Positions 13,301-24,118 are shown, counted from the stretch's first letter. The stretch is 64,000 nt of DNA from Zygaena filipendulae (GCA_907165275.2 OU015654.1:9689501-9753500), one strand, 5' to 3'. Program-made: numbers and translations. The notes: generated from the letters alone by a model not told the origin.

Positions 13301-16300
13301 CATCAACAGTGCCTAATCTAAAGAGACATAGATAATATCTCTTGCATGCTCTGCCGAAAGGGACACCAACTCAGCATTAGCTAGGTGCGGTTTAGGCACA
13401 GGCAATTCGAAAATTATCCAGGGAGTTTAAAACACTTATGGTGCCTGCGCACCCTATGCGACAACCGTGTGATTATCGTTGCGTCTTGGCCGTCTATCTC
13501 GCTATCTCGCATACTTTACTACATATCGCTCTTCCACTTCTTCTTCATCCAGGCACTTAGGATCACTTCGTTGTCCGTCTGCCTGTCAAAATAAGGGAAT
13601 CGAAACCTATAGGGTATTTATTTCCTTTTGACCTTATCATGAAATTTGGCAAAAAGCAATCCGAAAACCGTAAATTTATAGGTTACATCACAAAAAATGT
13701 AATTAAATTTTCTGGTTTTCCGAGGCTCGATTTTCGTGAGCGACGACCTATTTACATACCTGCAAGTTTGTACGGAACCCTTGGTGCGCAAATCCGACTC
13801 GCACTTGACCGGTTATTACTTCAGTGACATGTTGACATGTCCAACAGTGATGTCGCCGGGCACGCTCGTGGTGTCGACGTACGCGCCGTGTCCGGACATC
13901 ACGGTGAAAATTGAACCGGCGCTCCTGCGGCAGGGCGCGGCGCTGGTGCACGTGCCCGTCGCGCCGGGGAAATATAGGTACCATTAATTATAATTATTAT
14001 TATACGATCTTTACAGAACTCAAAATTAAAAGAACCATAGCATTATTCTAATATACTTAATTTAAAAAAGTATAGTTATGTTGCTGGGGTATCCAAGTCA
14101 TTGTCATGTCACGTTGTCGAACACTCACTGACCAATATTGGTCCGAGGTTGATCAAACCATCGAGAGCAGCGTACCTCGAAAACGCCAGTGCTCACAGTA
14201 CAAACATGGCGTCGATTATGATGTCATACTGCCTACCCTAGGATACTGCGGCAGTAAACTGAAAGTTATAACGGAACGAATTACTCATCACTGCGAGCAC
14301 TGGGTCAGTGCTATCCGTGAAAACGGAACATTCCCGAAATAACACGTATCACGCTTTCCGTAGGCTCGGGGGATCGGCGCTTGCGCAGTGTTACAAGCAA
14401 CTGGGCGACACCCCGCCGGATATGGACGACCCGCTCATATTGAAAAATATATTCAAAGTCACTCAGAAACTAATCAAAGGTAAATGATGTTAATGTTGAA
14501 CATTTCCGCCATAAATGATTGAGGTTACCGCAATTCTAAATTATTATATGTTGTCTTACTGATTTTAGTGATTTTTAAACAATTTGATTGCCTTACTATT
14601 TTTTTTTCTAGAAAAGAAATTGTTGTCCGGCCACGATATAAGTGAAGGAGGCTTCATAACAACAGTGTTGGAAATGGGCTTCGGTGGATTGCGCGGTTTG
14701 ACCCTGGATCTGAAAACGGAGAGCAATGTTTCTGCCATAGAGTTGCTATTCAATGAGGAACTTGGGATTGTCCTCGAAATTGCCGAAGAAAATTTAACGT
14801 ACGCACTCGATGAATATAGAAAGACTGGTGTCATCGCACGAAAGATTGGCAACACTGGAGTTTATGGAATGCATTCTGAGGTAATGTTTAAACTTAATTT
14901 GAGAAAATAAAAATGTTTTAATTTAGTCTCAAAACCAACCAATTTGGCTAGGGGGGCTGATGTGTTAAGAACGAAACGAACATACCGAAAGACAAGCGCA
15001 GATAGCGAATTTGTTTTATATACTACTAGTTGTGCCCCGCGGTTTCACTCGCGTTAATTTCAGAGTTACCGCAGGAATTCCGGGGTAAAAAGTACCCTAT
15101 GTGTTAATCTGATGTATAAGCTATATTATTGTAAAGTTTCATTTAAATCCATCCAGTAGTTTTTGCGTTAAAGAGTAACAAACATCTATCCATCTATCCA
15201 TACATACTTACTAACTTTCGCGTTTATAAATTAGTAGGATTGTACATAGGACTATATATAAACCCTGTATTTTACCTGTGCAGGTGGTGATAAATGTGAA
15301 CGGGGAGAATGTCCTCAACACAAATCTCATTGACGTGTTCAGAATGTGGGAGGAAACAAGCTATCGGTTGGAGCGTCTGCAGTCTAACTCGGACTGTGCT
15401 GATCAGGAATGGAAGGGTAAGTACATCAATCTTCTAAAAAAATAACCATATTCAAAGAGAAATCGTATCAATGTCAAAGAGACACAATTTAATTTTAAAC
15501 TTTTGTTTGTTTGTTTTTTTGTATACTTTATTGAACATATACAAAGTTTTTACAAATTGCTAAAATTATTATATTATATTTGTTTACTCGTAAGATCTAT
15601 CCCAAAGTGAACGCCAGCCGGCTAAGAAACTTATTGTCGTGTCACATGGTCACAAAAAATCGTCCAATCAGTCGCCGCGTGACATGACGATAAGTTCCTT
15701 AGTTTTCTTTAGCGATAAGGATTGTAATTTGCTAACTTGTCCAAGTGGGCTGGTATTGGAGAAATTGCTTTAATATCAACAATCATACTATCATCGAATA
15801 TGCTACATATATTATACGAGTCGGCCTCCTTTTAACCTCCTTTTTAAGATTTTATTAATCTTGTCGGTCAGGTCTCGAGCGCCGCAAGGGTGCCACCTAC
15901 AACGTAACGTTCGACCCGTCGGCGGCCGTCGTCAAGACGAACTCGGTCAGAGTGGCCGTTCTCCGTGAAGAAGGTAGGTTCAATATTATTTTATTTATAC
16001 AGTTTAGTTACGACTGCCCAGAAGGAATTTTATTGTTCTAAAGGTGCACACAGAAGCGAAACTAGCGCCCCACCCATTATAAAAAAAATCTTATTAGAAA
16101 TCGATAGTAATATGGAATATTTAAGCTGTACTCTGCGGTTTCACCCGCGTTAATTTCAGGATAAGATACCCTATGTCCTTTGTACCCCTGAAAACGTGTG
16201 TGCAAAATTCCATGATGATGACAGAATGTTTTTTTGTTTAATTTCACTGTTTTAAGTTTAAATACGTTCACGTGTTAAAAAGAATAACGACACGCCTGTC

Positions 16301-19300
16301 GTGCCATTTGCAACGTATAACTTCTCTGTGTTTGTTTTTAACTCGCTTACAATAAACAGGCACTAACGGTGACCGCGAGATGATTGCGTCTCTGATGATG
16401 GCGAACTTCGACGTGTATGACGTGACGATGAGCGACCTGCGCGCCGGGAAGATCGCGCTCGACGCGTTCCGAGGGCTGGTGTTCCCGGGCGGGTTCAGCT
16501 ACGCCGGTGAGATAGAATAATAATTCTTTATTTCAGGCATAAAAAAACCATTAAACAAATTAAGACAATAAAACAGTTTAATAACTAAATAAATAGATCA
16601 TAAAAACCAATAATGCACCAAATAGTACCCATCCACTTGTTGTTTGTGTCCCGGTGAGATTTGCACGCGCTCTGACCGCGGACCCTCTAGTCGTGTTCCT
16701 GATGATAATATTTAACTTGAATCATACCTAAGAACATCCGTAATCAAGTCATCTTTTATGTAAAAATATGAACTAAATCAAAATCCGTTCAGGGCCCTTA
16801 TTCACTATGACCATAACGCGTCGTATCTTGATAAGGCGCCACTTGAACTGCATTTCTCTCCTGCTCAAAGAACTTTCACTACAAAAAATATATGTATTTA
16901 CACTGTATCTTTATGGCATAAAGAATATTAATTTCTAATATTTTGACATCTGGCACATTTGGAATTGTGTTTTTGGGCCGCGCGTTATGGGCGAGAAATG
17001 TTGTTGGTCATAGAGAACTATAATAATAATAATAATAGTAATAATAAACCATTTATTTCCAATCACAGTGACTTATACACTACAGCAATAACTAGATTTG
17101 AGGACACAAACAATATGAAACATGTAGCTAAGCCAAAGTGAGAGATCGGAATCCGTACTAGGAAACCCCGTGTTACAGGATTCCGGCCCCCATCTTCGGA
17201 CCAAACTTCAATCCAGGCAGATAAATTTAAAAATAAGGAGAAAAATTTATAAGCATGGTTGTACTTATATCACTATAACAGAGTATAATCAAATGTATAA
17301 GCGTATGTTAGGGAATGTGTTTATTATTACTATGACACCTGTTATAGTTATTTGAGTCGAAATTTCGCGTGATGTCACGCCGTGCTACAGTTTATAGTAC
17401 CTACGTTATGACGTGAGACGTCACGGGCCCCCACTCCGCGCGTTATCAAAATATTCGTGTCTATTATTATTCTTAGGGTTCCGTACCCAAAGTTCCCATA
17501 AGACAAACTTGATTTTTTTTGCTCGTTTCTGCTCGATATTGATAACGGCAACAGGTAGACGCTTGAAATATTCACAGAATATTTAGTTATATATTCACTT
17601 TAAAAATAAATATATAAATTTAAAAATAAAATAAATATATTTATTCCCTTGATACAAGAGACATGATTTTTTTTTGCCGTTTTTATAGATAATGGTAGGA
17701 TTGATAGGGATTCTTCGTGCGCGTTTTTATTACGGATTATCTGACGAACCAATTAGAATTTTGATTCTCACACCCCCGAAACGAGTCTATAGTATGACAC
17801 GGTTCCAGACACGCTCGGCTCGGCCAAGGGCTGGGCGGCGGGCGTGCTGTTCAGCGAGTCGCTGAGCGGCCAGTTCGCGCGCTTCCGCCGCCGCGCCGAC
17901 ACGTTCTCGCTGGGCGTGTGCAACGGCTGCCAGCTGATGGCGCTGCTCGGCTGGCTCGAGCCGGAGCCGGCCGCCGGCGCCGGTGCCGGTGCCGGTGCTG
18001 TGCACGAGTCGCAGATATTCCTCGCCGACAATCTGTCCGAGAGGTAAGTATACTAACGGCTGCACTCAGCATTTAACTAACTTTAACTTATTAGTCAAAT
18101 GCCAGATAACATTAATTTAATGAACGTCTTTGATTGAGGCATTTTGGTTTTAAAAAAATCTTTTCTTAAAATTAAGCAATCATTAAAACGACTCTGTAAG
18201 CGCTTGTGTGCAGTTTTTTGGGAACGAACAAAAGGGATACAATGCGCAAGATCAGTGGTTCCCAAAGTATGGGTCGCGGCCCACTGGTGGATCGCGAGGG
18301 AATATTAGGTGGGCCCTGAAAACCGAAATTTCTTACGATTATAAATGCGAAAGCGAGTTTGTTTGTACGCTTTCACGTTTTAACTACTAAATCGATCATC
18401 ATGAAATTTTTCATAATATAAATTGTCAGGGATTTTATCCCGGAGTCCCCACAGTACATTGAAAAACTATTTTTTATTCAATACTAGCTGTTCCCCGCGC
18501 TTTCACCCGCGTAAATTCCAGGATCAAAAGTACCCTATGTTTGATTGCCTGACAATGTGTATGCAAAATTTCATGATGATCAGTTGAGGCGTGAAAGCGT
18601 AACAGACAGACAAAGTTACTTTCGAATTTCTAATATTAGTAGGGATAAGGACGTTAAACGCCCATATTGATTAATCTGCAAACTTGTAGTGATGCGATCT
18701 CCACCATCAACAAAAACTCAATATCGCCAGGTTCGAATGTCGGTGGAGCGCGGTGCGCGTGACGGAGGCGCGCGGCGGCGGGCGCGACCCGTGGCTCGCG
18801 GGCATGGGCGGCAGCGTGCTGGGCGTGTGGGTCGCGCACGCCGAGGGCCGGTTCGCGCTGCGCGGCCGCGCCTCGCCGCAGCGTCTGCGTAGCGCCGGCA
18901 TGCTAGCGCTGCAGTACGTCGACGATGATGGACAACCCACCGAGACGTACCCCATGAACCCCAACGGCAGCCCCGGTGAGTGAGCAGTGAGCCACCGAGA
19001 TAAACCCCAATGAACCCCAACGGCAGTCCCGGTGAGTGAGCAGTGAGCCACCGAGATAAACCCCAATGGCAGCCCCGGTGAGTGAGCAGTGAGCCACCGA
19101 GATAATATACCCCCATGAACCCTTGAGCCCCAGTGAGTGAGCAGTTTGACGACCCGATTTGACGCAGTAAGTCACCATGCTTCCCTGCTAATCAAGACGT
19201 TCGATACCCGGCGGAGGCGGACTCTGTGCGATGAACACATGAGTTCCACTTTCCAATCTAACCGCCGCACTCAGAGTCGACTTTAATGATTACTTAGTTA

Positions 19301-19857
19301 AGTATAGATTTTTAAAACGAAACTGCCGCAATCAGACAAGTTTAATAAATTAATGTTAATTGGCATTTAACTAATTAAGTTACATCTCATTAAATGCCAA
19401 TTAACATTAATTTACTGAACGTCTCTGATTGCGGCAGTTTTGTTTTAAAAATCTATACTTAACTAAGTAATCATTAAAGTCGACTCTGAGTGCGGCGGTA
19501 AGTGTGTTTATAGATAAAGTGCATTTGTAATAAATAATATGTAAGTACACAAAGTTTGTTTGTTTTCCACAACACAAGTTTAGTGTGGGAACCAAGTAGA
19601 CCTGTGTAGTGTGAAGTGGATTATTATTATAATATTCTTTTCTGTGTGGTTGTACAGAGGGCCTTGCGGGCGTCCGGTCCCCCGACGGGCGGCACCTAGC
19701 CATGATGCCGCACCCTGAGCGCTGCGTGCTCCGCTGGCAGTGGCCGGTGCCGTGCCCGGAGCCGCCCCGGGGGCAGCGCCCGCCCGCCCAGGAGCAAGCC
19801 TCGCCCTGGATGAGGCTCTTCCAAAACGCCTACATCTGGGCCTCTGAACATTCGTAA
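4338..19857 (+). CDS. Pfas: Phosphoribosylformylglycinamidine synthase (FGAM synthase), 5'-partial, 22 exons
   Basis: Cytosolic step 4 of de novo purine synthesis: FGAR + glutamine + ATP to FGAM. Exons: 4338-4651, 4743-4879, 5438-5550, 6449-6702, 7747-7875, 8576-8704, 9181-9309, 9796-9870, 10281-10472, 10888-11061, 11441-11589, 12155-12358, 12966-13161, 13848-13977, 14364-14479, 14612-14880, 15284-15416, 15872-15973, 16360-16506, 17809-18043, 18731-18975, 19658-19857. All junctions are GT/AG and keep phase, giving 1,256 residues. The family is about 1,330-1,350, so only the N-terminus is missing. Seen: linker/PurL motifs RNPTSVELFDLAQSNSEHSR, TAETHNMPTAVAPFSG, GGRIRD and HDISEGGF; the C-terminal glutaminase nucleophile in GVCNGC (about visible residue 1068) and its partner His/Glu in HPER (about 1209/1211). 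The first visible base is the third base of a split codon. GC content differs strongly between exons. A Gly-Ala stretch sits in the glutaminase domain. AATAAA lies at 20170. Confidence 0.96.
5920..6150. repeat. Interspersed repeat with SINE-tail insertion
   Basis: Outer parts ('aaaagtgcctaatctaaa' and 'atctgccgaaagggtcacc') match 13250-13390. The middle (about 6010-6105) is the SINE tail ending in (ATT)n. Located in a Pfas intron. Confidence 0.5.
6730..7022 (+). repeat. CTAGT-type short interspersed repeat
   Basis: Family description: the complete form runs from 'attataaatgcgaaagt', through 'tgttacgctttcacg' and 'catcatgaaattttgcatac', to 'gcgggtgaaaccgcggggaacagctagt'. Plus is taken as the direction ending in CAGCTAGT. 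It has no coding capacity and is probably SINE- or Helitron-like. This copy ends 'ggagcacagctagt' and lies in a Pfas intron. Confidence 0.65.
8221..8257. repeat. Perfect 16-bp-arm hairpin
   Basis: gttcgaacctcagaag (8221-8236), loop ttatt, exact complement (8242-8257), in a Pfas intron. It is directly preceded by a possible Pol III-like segment (8107-8205, with 'ggcttcgatcccc' resembling a B box). Confidence 0.9.
8381..8545 (-). repeat. CTAGT-type repeat copy
   Basis: Begins actagctgttccccgcggtt and ends near 'cttactttcgcataaatag', close to the acceptor of the Pfas exon at 8576. Confidence 0.7.
10535..10756 (+). repeat. CTAGT-type repeat copy
   Basis: Subtype with 'gcttccgctgtctgttcgcg' and 'aaactactgaatggattttg' instead of the 'catcatgaaattttgc' part. 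It matches the copy at 56925-57100. Confidence 0.65.
12388..12760 (-). repeat. Two adjacent CTAGT-type repeat copies
   Basis: One copy at 12388-12565 with an (ACAG)n run near 12520-12535, and a second at 12572-12760 starting ctagctgcctccgcagtttc. They fill most of the Pfas intron between 12358 and 12966. Confidence 0.65.
13250..13390. repeat. Interspersed repeat, uninterrupted relative of 5920-6150
   Basis: Shares 'acagtgcctaatctaaa' and 'ctgccgaaagggacacc' with the earlier copy but lacks the SINE tail. No protein frame. Confidence 0.5.
15026..15240 (-). repeat. CTAGT-type repeat, subfamily shared with 63672
   Basis: Starts ctagttgtgccccgcggttt and contains 'gttaatctgatgtataagct' and 'ccatccagtagtttttgcg', all nearly identical to the copy at 63672-63890. 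Confidence 0.7.
16128..16225 (-). repeat. CTAGT-type repeat, truncated
   Basis: Only the 'gcggtttcacccgcgttaat' to 'caaaattccatgatgatgac' part remains. Confidence 0.55.
16792..17015. mobile_element. TIR element (CCCTTATTCACTATGACC family), short copy
   Basis: Starts ggcccttattcactatgacc. The right end carries 'cgttatgggcgagaaatgtt' and 'gttggtcatag', the complement of the left end of the 58099 copy. The outermost bases of the right end are lost. It lies in a Pfas intron. Confidence 0.65.
18335..18648. repeat. Two head-to-head CTAGT-type repeat copies
   Basis: A plus-direction fragment (18335-18440, 'attataaatgcgaaagcgag') is followed by a minus-direction copy (18484-18648, starting actagctgttccccgcgctt). 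They lie just before the Pfas exon at 18731. Confidence 0.6.
18950..19144 (+). repeat. Minisatellite duplicating a Pfas 5' splice site
   Basis: The end of the Pfas exon at 18731-18975 and the first ~45 bases of its intron are repeated about four times with 46-56 bp spacing. GTGAGT donor-like sites fall at 18976, 19032, 19078 and 19133, each followed by gagcag. Only the first donor keeps the reading frame closed correctly. Reading through it gives CCC GGT GAG TGA, an immediate stop, so use of any later copy would truncate the enzyme before the HPER exon. Confidence 0.85.
19130..19640 (+). repeat. tRNA-derived SINE, interrupted by a foldback MITE
   Basis: A Pol III-like head is visible: gacgcagtaagtcacc resembles an A box and gttcgatacccgg a B box. 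It is followed by the body 'ctctgtgcgatgaacacatg'. The sequence breaks at 19259 and resumes after 19501 with the tail 'ccaagtagacctgtgtagtg' and an (ATT)n end. The intervening 237 bp is a separate insertion. The tail ends only about 20-40 bp from the acceptor of the last Pfas exon. The same body and tail occur at 46300-46545 on the other strand. Confidence 0.7.
19262..19498. mobile_element. Foldback MITE with TAA target duplication
   Basis: Nearly its whole length is one inverted repeat. It opens CCGCCGCACTCAGAGTCGAC and closes with the complement GTCGACTCTGAGTGCGGCGG, flanked by TAA at 19259-19261 and 19499-19501. The TAA duplication suggests the PIF/Harbinger group. Related copies lie at about 42767-42974 and, diverged, at 20546-20695. 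It has no coding capacity. Confidence 0.85.
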
Positions 19858-20169
19858 TGATATATGATGGAATAGATTTCGTGATTTTGTTCCGCAGTAG
19901 TGACGCTGGAGCTTCTTTCATAGCTAGCACATCACGCTTTAAGTTTCCAATAATTCTGTGCACAATTTTCATGAGTCCCTAAACCTGAAATTCGATAAAT
20001 GTCGCGTATGGTTTATGTTTATCCCTAGCATACATTTTTTTAATGGATTATAAATACAGACATTCCTGAAGTGACATTTTTATGTTATGACTAAATTATG
20101 GATTGATCTGAGGATGGTTAGGCTCCGAACGCTATGTAATTTCAACCCCTTTTTTTATTTGATTACAAA

Positions 20170-20175
20170 AATAAA
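20170..20175 (+). terminator. Poly(A) signal, Pfas
   Basis: AATAAA 313 nt after the Pfas stop, the first full hexamer on the plus strand after the gene. Confidence 0.55.
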
Positions 20176-20545
20176 TTGTAAGCCCTAATAGTACAAATGA
20201 TTTATTGTGGAAAAATTTAAATGTATAAAATAGTTTCAAAATTCCTTGTATTTCAATCCACAGTGAATCTGATTTATAAGTAAATATAATATTTTAATGT
20301 ATATTTCTACAATTCTTAAAATGTTTATTTTATAGAATAAAAAATATATTTTTGATATTTTAAACAAGTAAAGTAAATATATAATTAAATGTTCCTATAT
20401 TAAATATTTTTACATACTAATGAGTTAAAAATAAATATATTTTTATTTTTGTAAAATCCAATAAATATTTTTATTTTGTCAGCTGGCAACTCATGTTATT
20501 ACTATGATGATAACATACTTGATACACAACTTGACGTTTTTGCCG

Positions 20546-20695
20546 CAATAAGAGACGTTCATTAAATTAATGTTAATTGGCTTTTGACTAATTAAGTTAA
20601 ATGACAATTATCATTAATTTAATGAACGTCTCTGCGGCAATTTTGTTTTAAAAATCTTTACTTAAAATTAAGTAATCATTAAAACGAGTATGAGA
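20546..20695. mobile_element. Foldback MITE, diverged copy
   Basis: Shares 'taatgaacgtctctgcggca' and the flanking 'aagtaatcattaaaacgag' with the element at 19262-19498. It is shorter and its ends are eroded, so it is an older copy. Confidence 0.6.
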
Positions 20696-20934
20696 GTTAG
20701 TCAAATATTAAATACGTAGGTAGGCACTTAGTTAAATAGGCTAATTAACTAAGTGCGTATTTAATATTTGCTGCGCATATTAAAATAGATCCGATTTCGG
20801 TGAAACAAAGCCTATATGCTACTCCAGTGTAACCTTTATCTATCTGTGAAAAGTAGATCTGTTCAGTGTGTATTATTCTGTACGTTGACTATTTTTACCA
20901 ACTACTACCCCAAAAAAAGTTTTTAAAAAGTTTT

Positions 20935-21135
20935 TTAAAATTCTTTTGTCTGTCTGTCTGTTCCCGATTATCTCCGAATCTACTGAACGGATTGACATAT
21001 AGTTTTCACAGGTAGATTAGGAGCTACAAGGCTAATAGGCCTAATAGGCTTTATTTAATTTGAATCAGATGTCGGAAAAAATAGTTGTTATATGAAAAAG
21101 GTTTTACCCAGGTGAAACCACAGGCCATATCTAGT
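20935..21135 (+). repeat. CTAGT-type repeat copy
   Basis: Contains 'tctgtctgtctgttcccgat' and ends 'caggccatatctagtta'. Its tttatt at 21050 could serve as a minus-strand poly(A) signal for Fadd. Confidence 0.55.
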
Positions 21136-21407
21136 TATTCAATATTCATAGTCACATAATAGAGGGGAGCGGCAAATATTAACAAGTAGCCGCCACCTTT
21201 AATGTCGCATGTTGCTATTTTGCTACTTTTAAGAGGCAGCATGTCATTGCAAAGGACAACCTACACTGATAACAGAAATTTTGTGAGGTAAGTAGGTATG
21301 TGAAATCAGGCTTCGTTTGCAAGACACACCACTCTAGTTCTAAGCAGTGTACTGATTGTAAACACTGTTTGAAATGTCACTATAGTAATTTGTAACAAGT
21401 TCAAAGT

Positions 21408-23258
21408 TTATACATTCATCGTCATTATTTCACGCAGCTCTCTAGTCAAGTCTCTCCTATGGGAGTTATCCAGTGCTTCACATATTAAATGGAACCATCT
21501 CTGAGGATCTGCTTTGCGCTCATAAGCATTGAGAACTGCCAATGTTTTGCTATGTAATTTCATGTTCTGAATGTCAATGTTTTCAATTTCACATTCTCTT
21601 AATCTTAAATTTCTAGCAAAATCTCGCCAACAAGTGCCAACTTGTTCGAGGGTTTCATAGATTAGTTTCTTTTTTTTATCACTAATTCCATAGTGTAAAT
21701 TATTAGAGGTGTTTACGAGTTGTGGCTCTCTGTTTGATGTGTTTTCTGTGTAAGAGTAAACATTCTCCTTTGGAACAGCTGAAACAATGGAGAATCATTC
21801 AGTTTGCAATTAGAACTGGTTGGATTAAGTACAGCATTTCTTATCTTATCTGTCTGTCTGTTACGCTTTTACGCCTTAACAGCTCAACTGATCTTCACAA
21901 ATTTTTGCATACATTGTCAGGGGTACAAAAAAGGACATACTGTACTTTTTATCCCGGAATTCTTGTGGGATGTCCAAAATTAACGCAGGTAGAACTGGGA
22001 ACAGTTAGTATATATATAATTGAATCTGAAACGGTTTCCACGATTTTCATGAAGTTTATTATGTAGGGGGTTTTGAGGGTGATTAATCGTTCTAGCTAGG
22101 TTTTATTTTTACAAAACCTTGTTATATCCATGTTTTCAGGTAGTAAAAGAGTGTTTGGTACTGCTTTTTTACTTAACAACAGGTGGCGCTATGAGCGAAG
22201 CTTAGTCATCCTGATATTAATTATAATAAATATCAAAGTTATGATACTGGATATTTATAGTTTTATCAAAGCTATTTTCCTGTGGTTTCACATGCAGTCA
22301 TTTCGGAGTTCCTGCAGGAATTCCAGGTTACAATACAGCCTATGTTAATCACAGAGATAATGTAGCATTCTAATGAAGTCAGAATTTCCAAAATAAGTTC
22401 AGTAGTTTCTGAGTTTAATCATATAAAAAAAAAAGGAATCAAACCATTTCTCTTTATAATACTATATATATTTATATATATTTACTATTATACTTATATA
22501 TATTTTTAGTATAGATAAATTGAAAAAACAATATTTTGCACCTTTGTTGTGAAGGTGATCTTGAAACTCCTACAGAGATCAGCTAGTTCAGTTATCAGTT
22601 AGTTAAAGGGATTATAAAAGTTATAGCTAAAATCTAATAGGTATACCTATTTAAACAATGATCCTGCCGGAAAATAAACTGTATCAGCAATTTATAACAC
22701 AAATGTGGCAATAACACCAATAGTCTGCCCTAGTTGTAAATTACAACTGGTCTATGGGTATGACTACACAGTACCCACTATTTTGTTACATTAGGCATAA
22801 GTAGCAGTCATACAAGATTCACAATGAATGTGGAGCAGGCAATAGAAAGTAATAGAAACTGAAAATTTTAAGCTGTTGGAAGTCAGGTACCAACAATAAT
22901 TTTATTTGTATTGTAGGTACCCATACTTATGTATGAGATACATACCATGAAATTTTAGTTTGTTAACCATAGCACAAGACATTTCATAATCAGCAATTTT
23001 TTTTAATAAGTCACTGTGTTCAGGTAGTGTCTGAGCGAGGCTCTTCAAAGCATCCACATTGCTTTCAGACAACACGTCTCTTAACTCCAAAACTCTCAGC
23101 AGTTGGCCTACTGTTGTTATTTGTTCTAATCTTCTGGGTGAGTTGATTTCTTCTGCGAAATTCTCTTTTAACGTTTTTATTAGCTGACTGTGTCTATCAC
23201 ATGCATTGACACTGTACGCAATTTGTTGCTTGAGCTGCGTATAATTGGTTAGAGTCAT
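21408..23258 (-). CDS. Fadd: FADD-like adaptor, death effector domain plus death domain, 2 exons
   Basis: Exons on the minus strand: 23258-22946 and 21745-21408. The donor is CATG|gtatgt and the acceptor acacag|AAAAC; phase 1 is kept and the protein is 216 residues (family about 200-240). Residues about 1-90 have the helical, Leu-rich pattern of a death effector domain, with VGQLLRVLELRDVLSESN in the middle. Residues about 120-210 fit a death domain, with a central WRDFARNLRLRE followed by LAVLNAYERK and the aromatic RWFHLICEAL. Known role in insects: it links IMD to the caspase DREDD through homotypic death-fold contacts in the cytosol, driving antibacterial NF-kB signalling and apoptosis. 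The ATG at 23258 is the first in frame. The 5' side abuts a hAT-type element. The family name is inferred from domain order and residue pattern; other death-fold adaptors are possible but fit less well. Confidence 0.85.
21845..22425. repeat. CTAGT-type repeats in the Fadd intron
   Basis: A plus-direction copy at about 21845-22000 ('gttacgcttttacgccttaa') and a minus-direction copy at about 22270-22425 ('tgtggtttcacatgcagtca'). Both are diverged. Confidence 0.55.
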
Positions 23259-23438
23259 ATTGGCTTCAGAATTTACTAACTTTAACCAGCTTTAAGCTTA
23301 GATTTGAATTTCGAATTGAACAAGATGAAAACGCTAGTTAGCTAGACGAAACATATAGTGAACACCCTTTTTGGCGCTTTTTGACATCTGTGACACGTAG
23401 TGAGTGATTATATGATCTTTGATCTGTGATCTCTAAGT

Positions 23439-24118
23439 CAGTGTTGCCAACCCTCAAAAATATTTACCCCTAAAAGGTAAGTCAAAAACCCCTAAATCCC
23501 CCTAAATAGAATAATATTATTAAAAAAACATAAAAAACCTTTATAGTAAATAGCAGCACCAAAATTGTTGCCCAGTTTCGAAATCATTAAGGTTAAATTA
23601 TTGGTTTAAAAAAAAAAACGCCCCGTTAATCTTACCTATTTCACTGTTTCCGCACACTGTTCATCACTAATGAATCACTATTATGCAAATTTCGCCACAC
23701 TCACACAATATTAATAACGATAAAGTGAGTAAAACAAAAAATAAAACTGACGTCCATTTCTGCTCAAATCCCGCCAAAAGTTCTAAGCATAAATAACGTA
23801 ACCACAGTCACGTCCTAACTCCTATCACCTATATCTATTATGTTTAATATGTTTATGGTAAACACTGATAATAAGAAAACTAGATGTCGCTAAGCCGTTA
23901 GATCAACAAATAAATATGATTGGCTAGATTGCTTTACTTCAGGCCCTATATTTTTATGCCTCTATTTTTCTTGATGAAAAACTATAAGAAATAAAAATTT
24001 GAAAAAAATATTATATAGAAGTAAAAAAGCCCCTAAAAATATAGTACCCCTAAAAAAATCCCATCGCATTCATTTTCCCCCTAAATCTAAGGGGAAAACC
24101 CCTAAGTTGGCAACACTG
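23439..24118. mobile_element. Non-autonomous hAT-type element
   Basis: Starts CAGTGTTGCCAAC and ends GTTGGCAACACTG, an inverted pair. It is flanked by 8-bp near-duplicates ctctaagt (23431-23438) and ctttaagt (24119-24126), 7/8 matching. CAGTG ends plus an 8-bp target duplication are typical of hAT elements. The body is AT-rich with runs of 'cccctaaa' in both end regions and no transposase frame. It lies about 180 bp upstream of the Fadd start codon, so it may sit in the Fadd promoter. Confidence 0.8.

Larger units (their letters stand above)
19858..21407. other. Spacer between convergent Pfas and Fadd, including Pfas 3' UTR
   Basis: The Pfas 3' UTR is followed by AATAAA at 20170-20175, with further AATAAA-like strings near 20336. 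The rest is AT-rich. A diverged foldback MITE copy lies at 20546-20695 and an imperfect hairpin at 20702-20769. A CTAGT-type repeat is at 20935-21135. I see no other gene. Confidence 0.6.

Noticed and set aside
18707..19178. Minus-strand frames with repeated GGSLLTH-like segments
   Set aside because: Produced by the splice-site minisatellite and antisense to a Pfas exon; not an independent repeat protein.
19580..19972. 130-residue minus-strand frame
   Set aside because: Antisense to the last Pfas exon; Ala/Arg-rich only because that exon is GC-rich.
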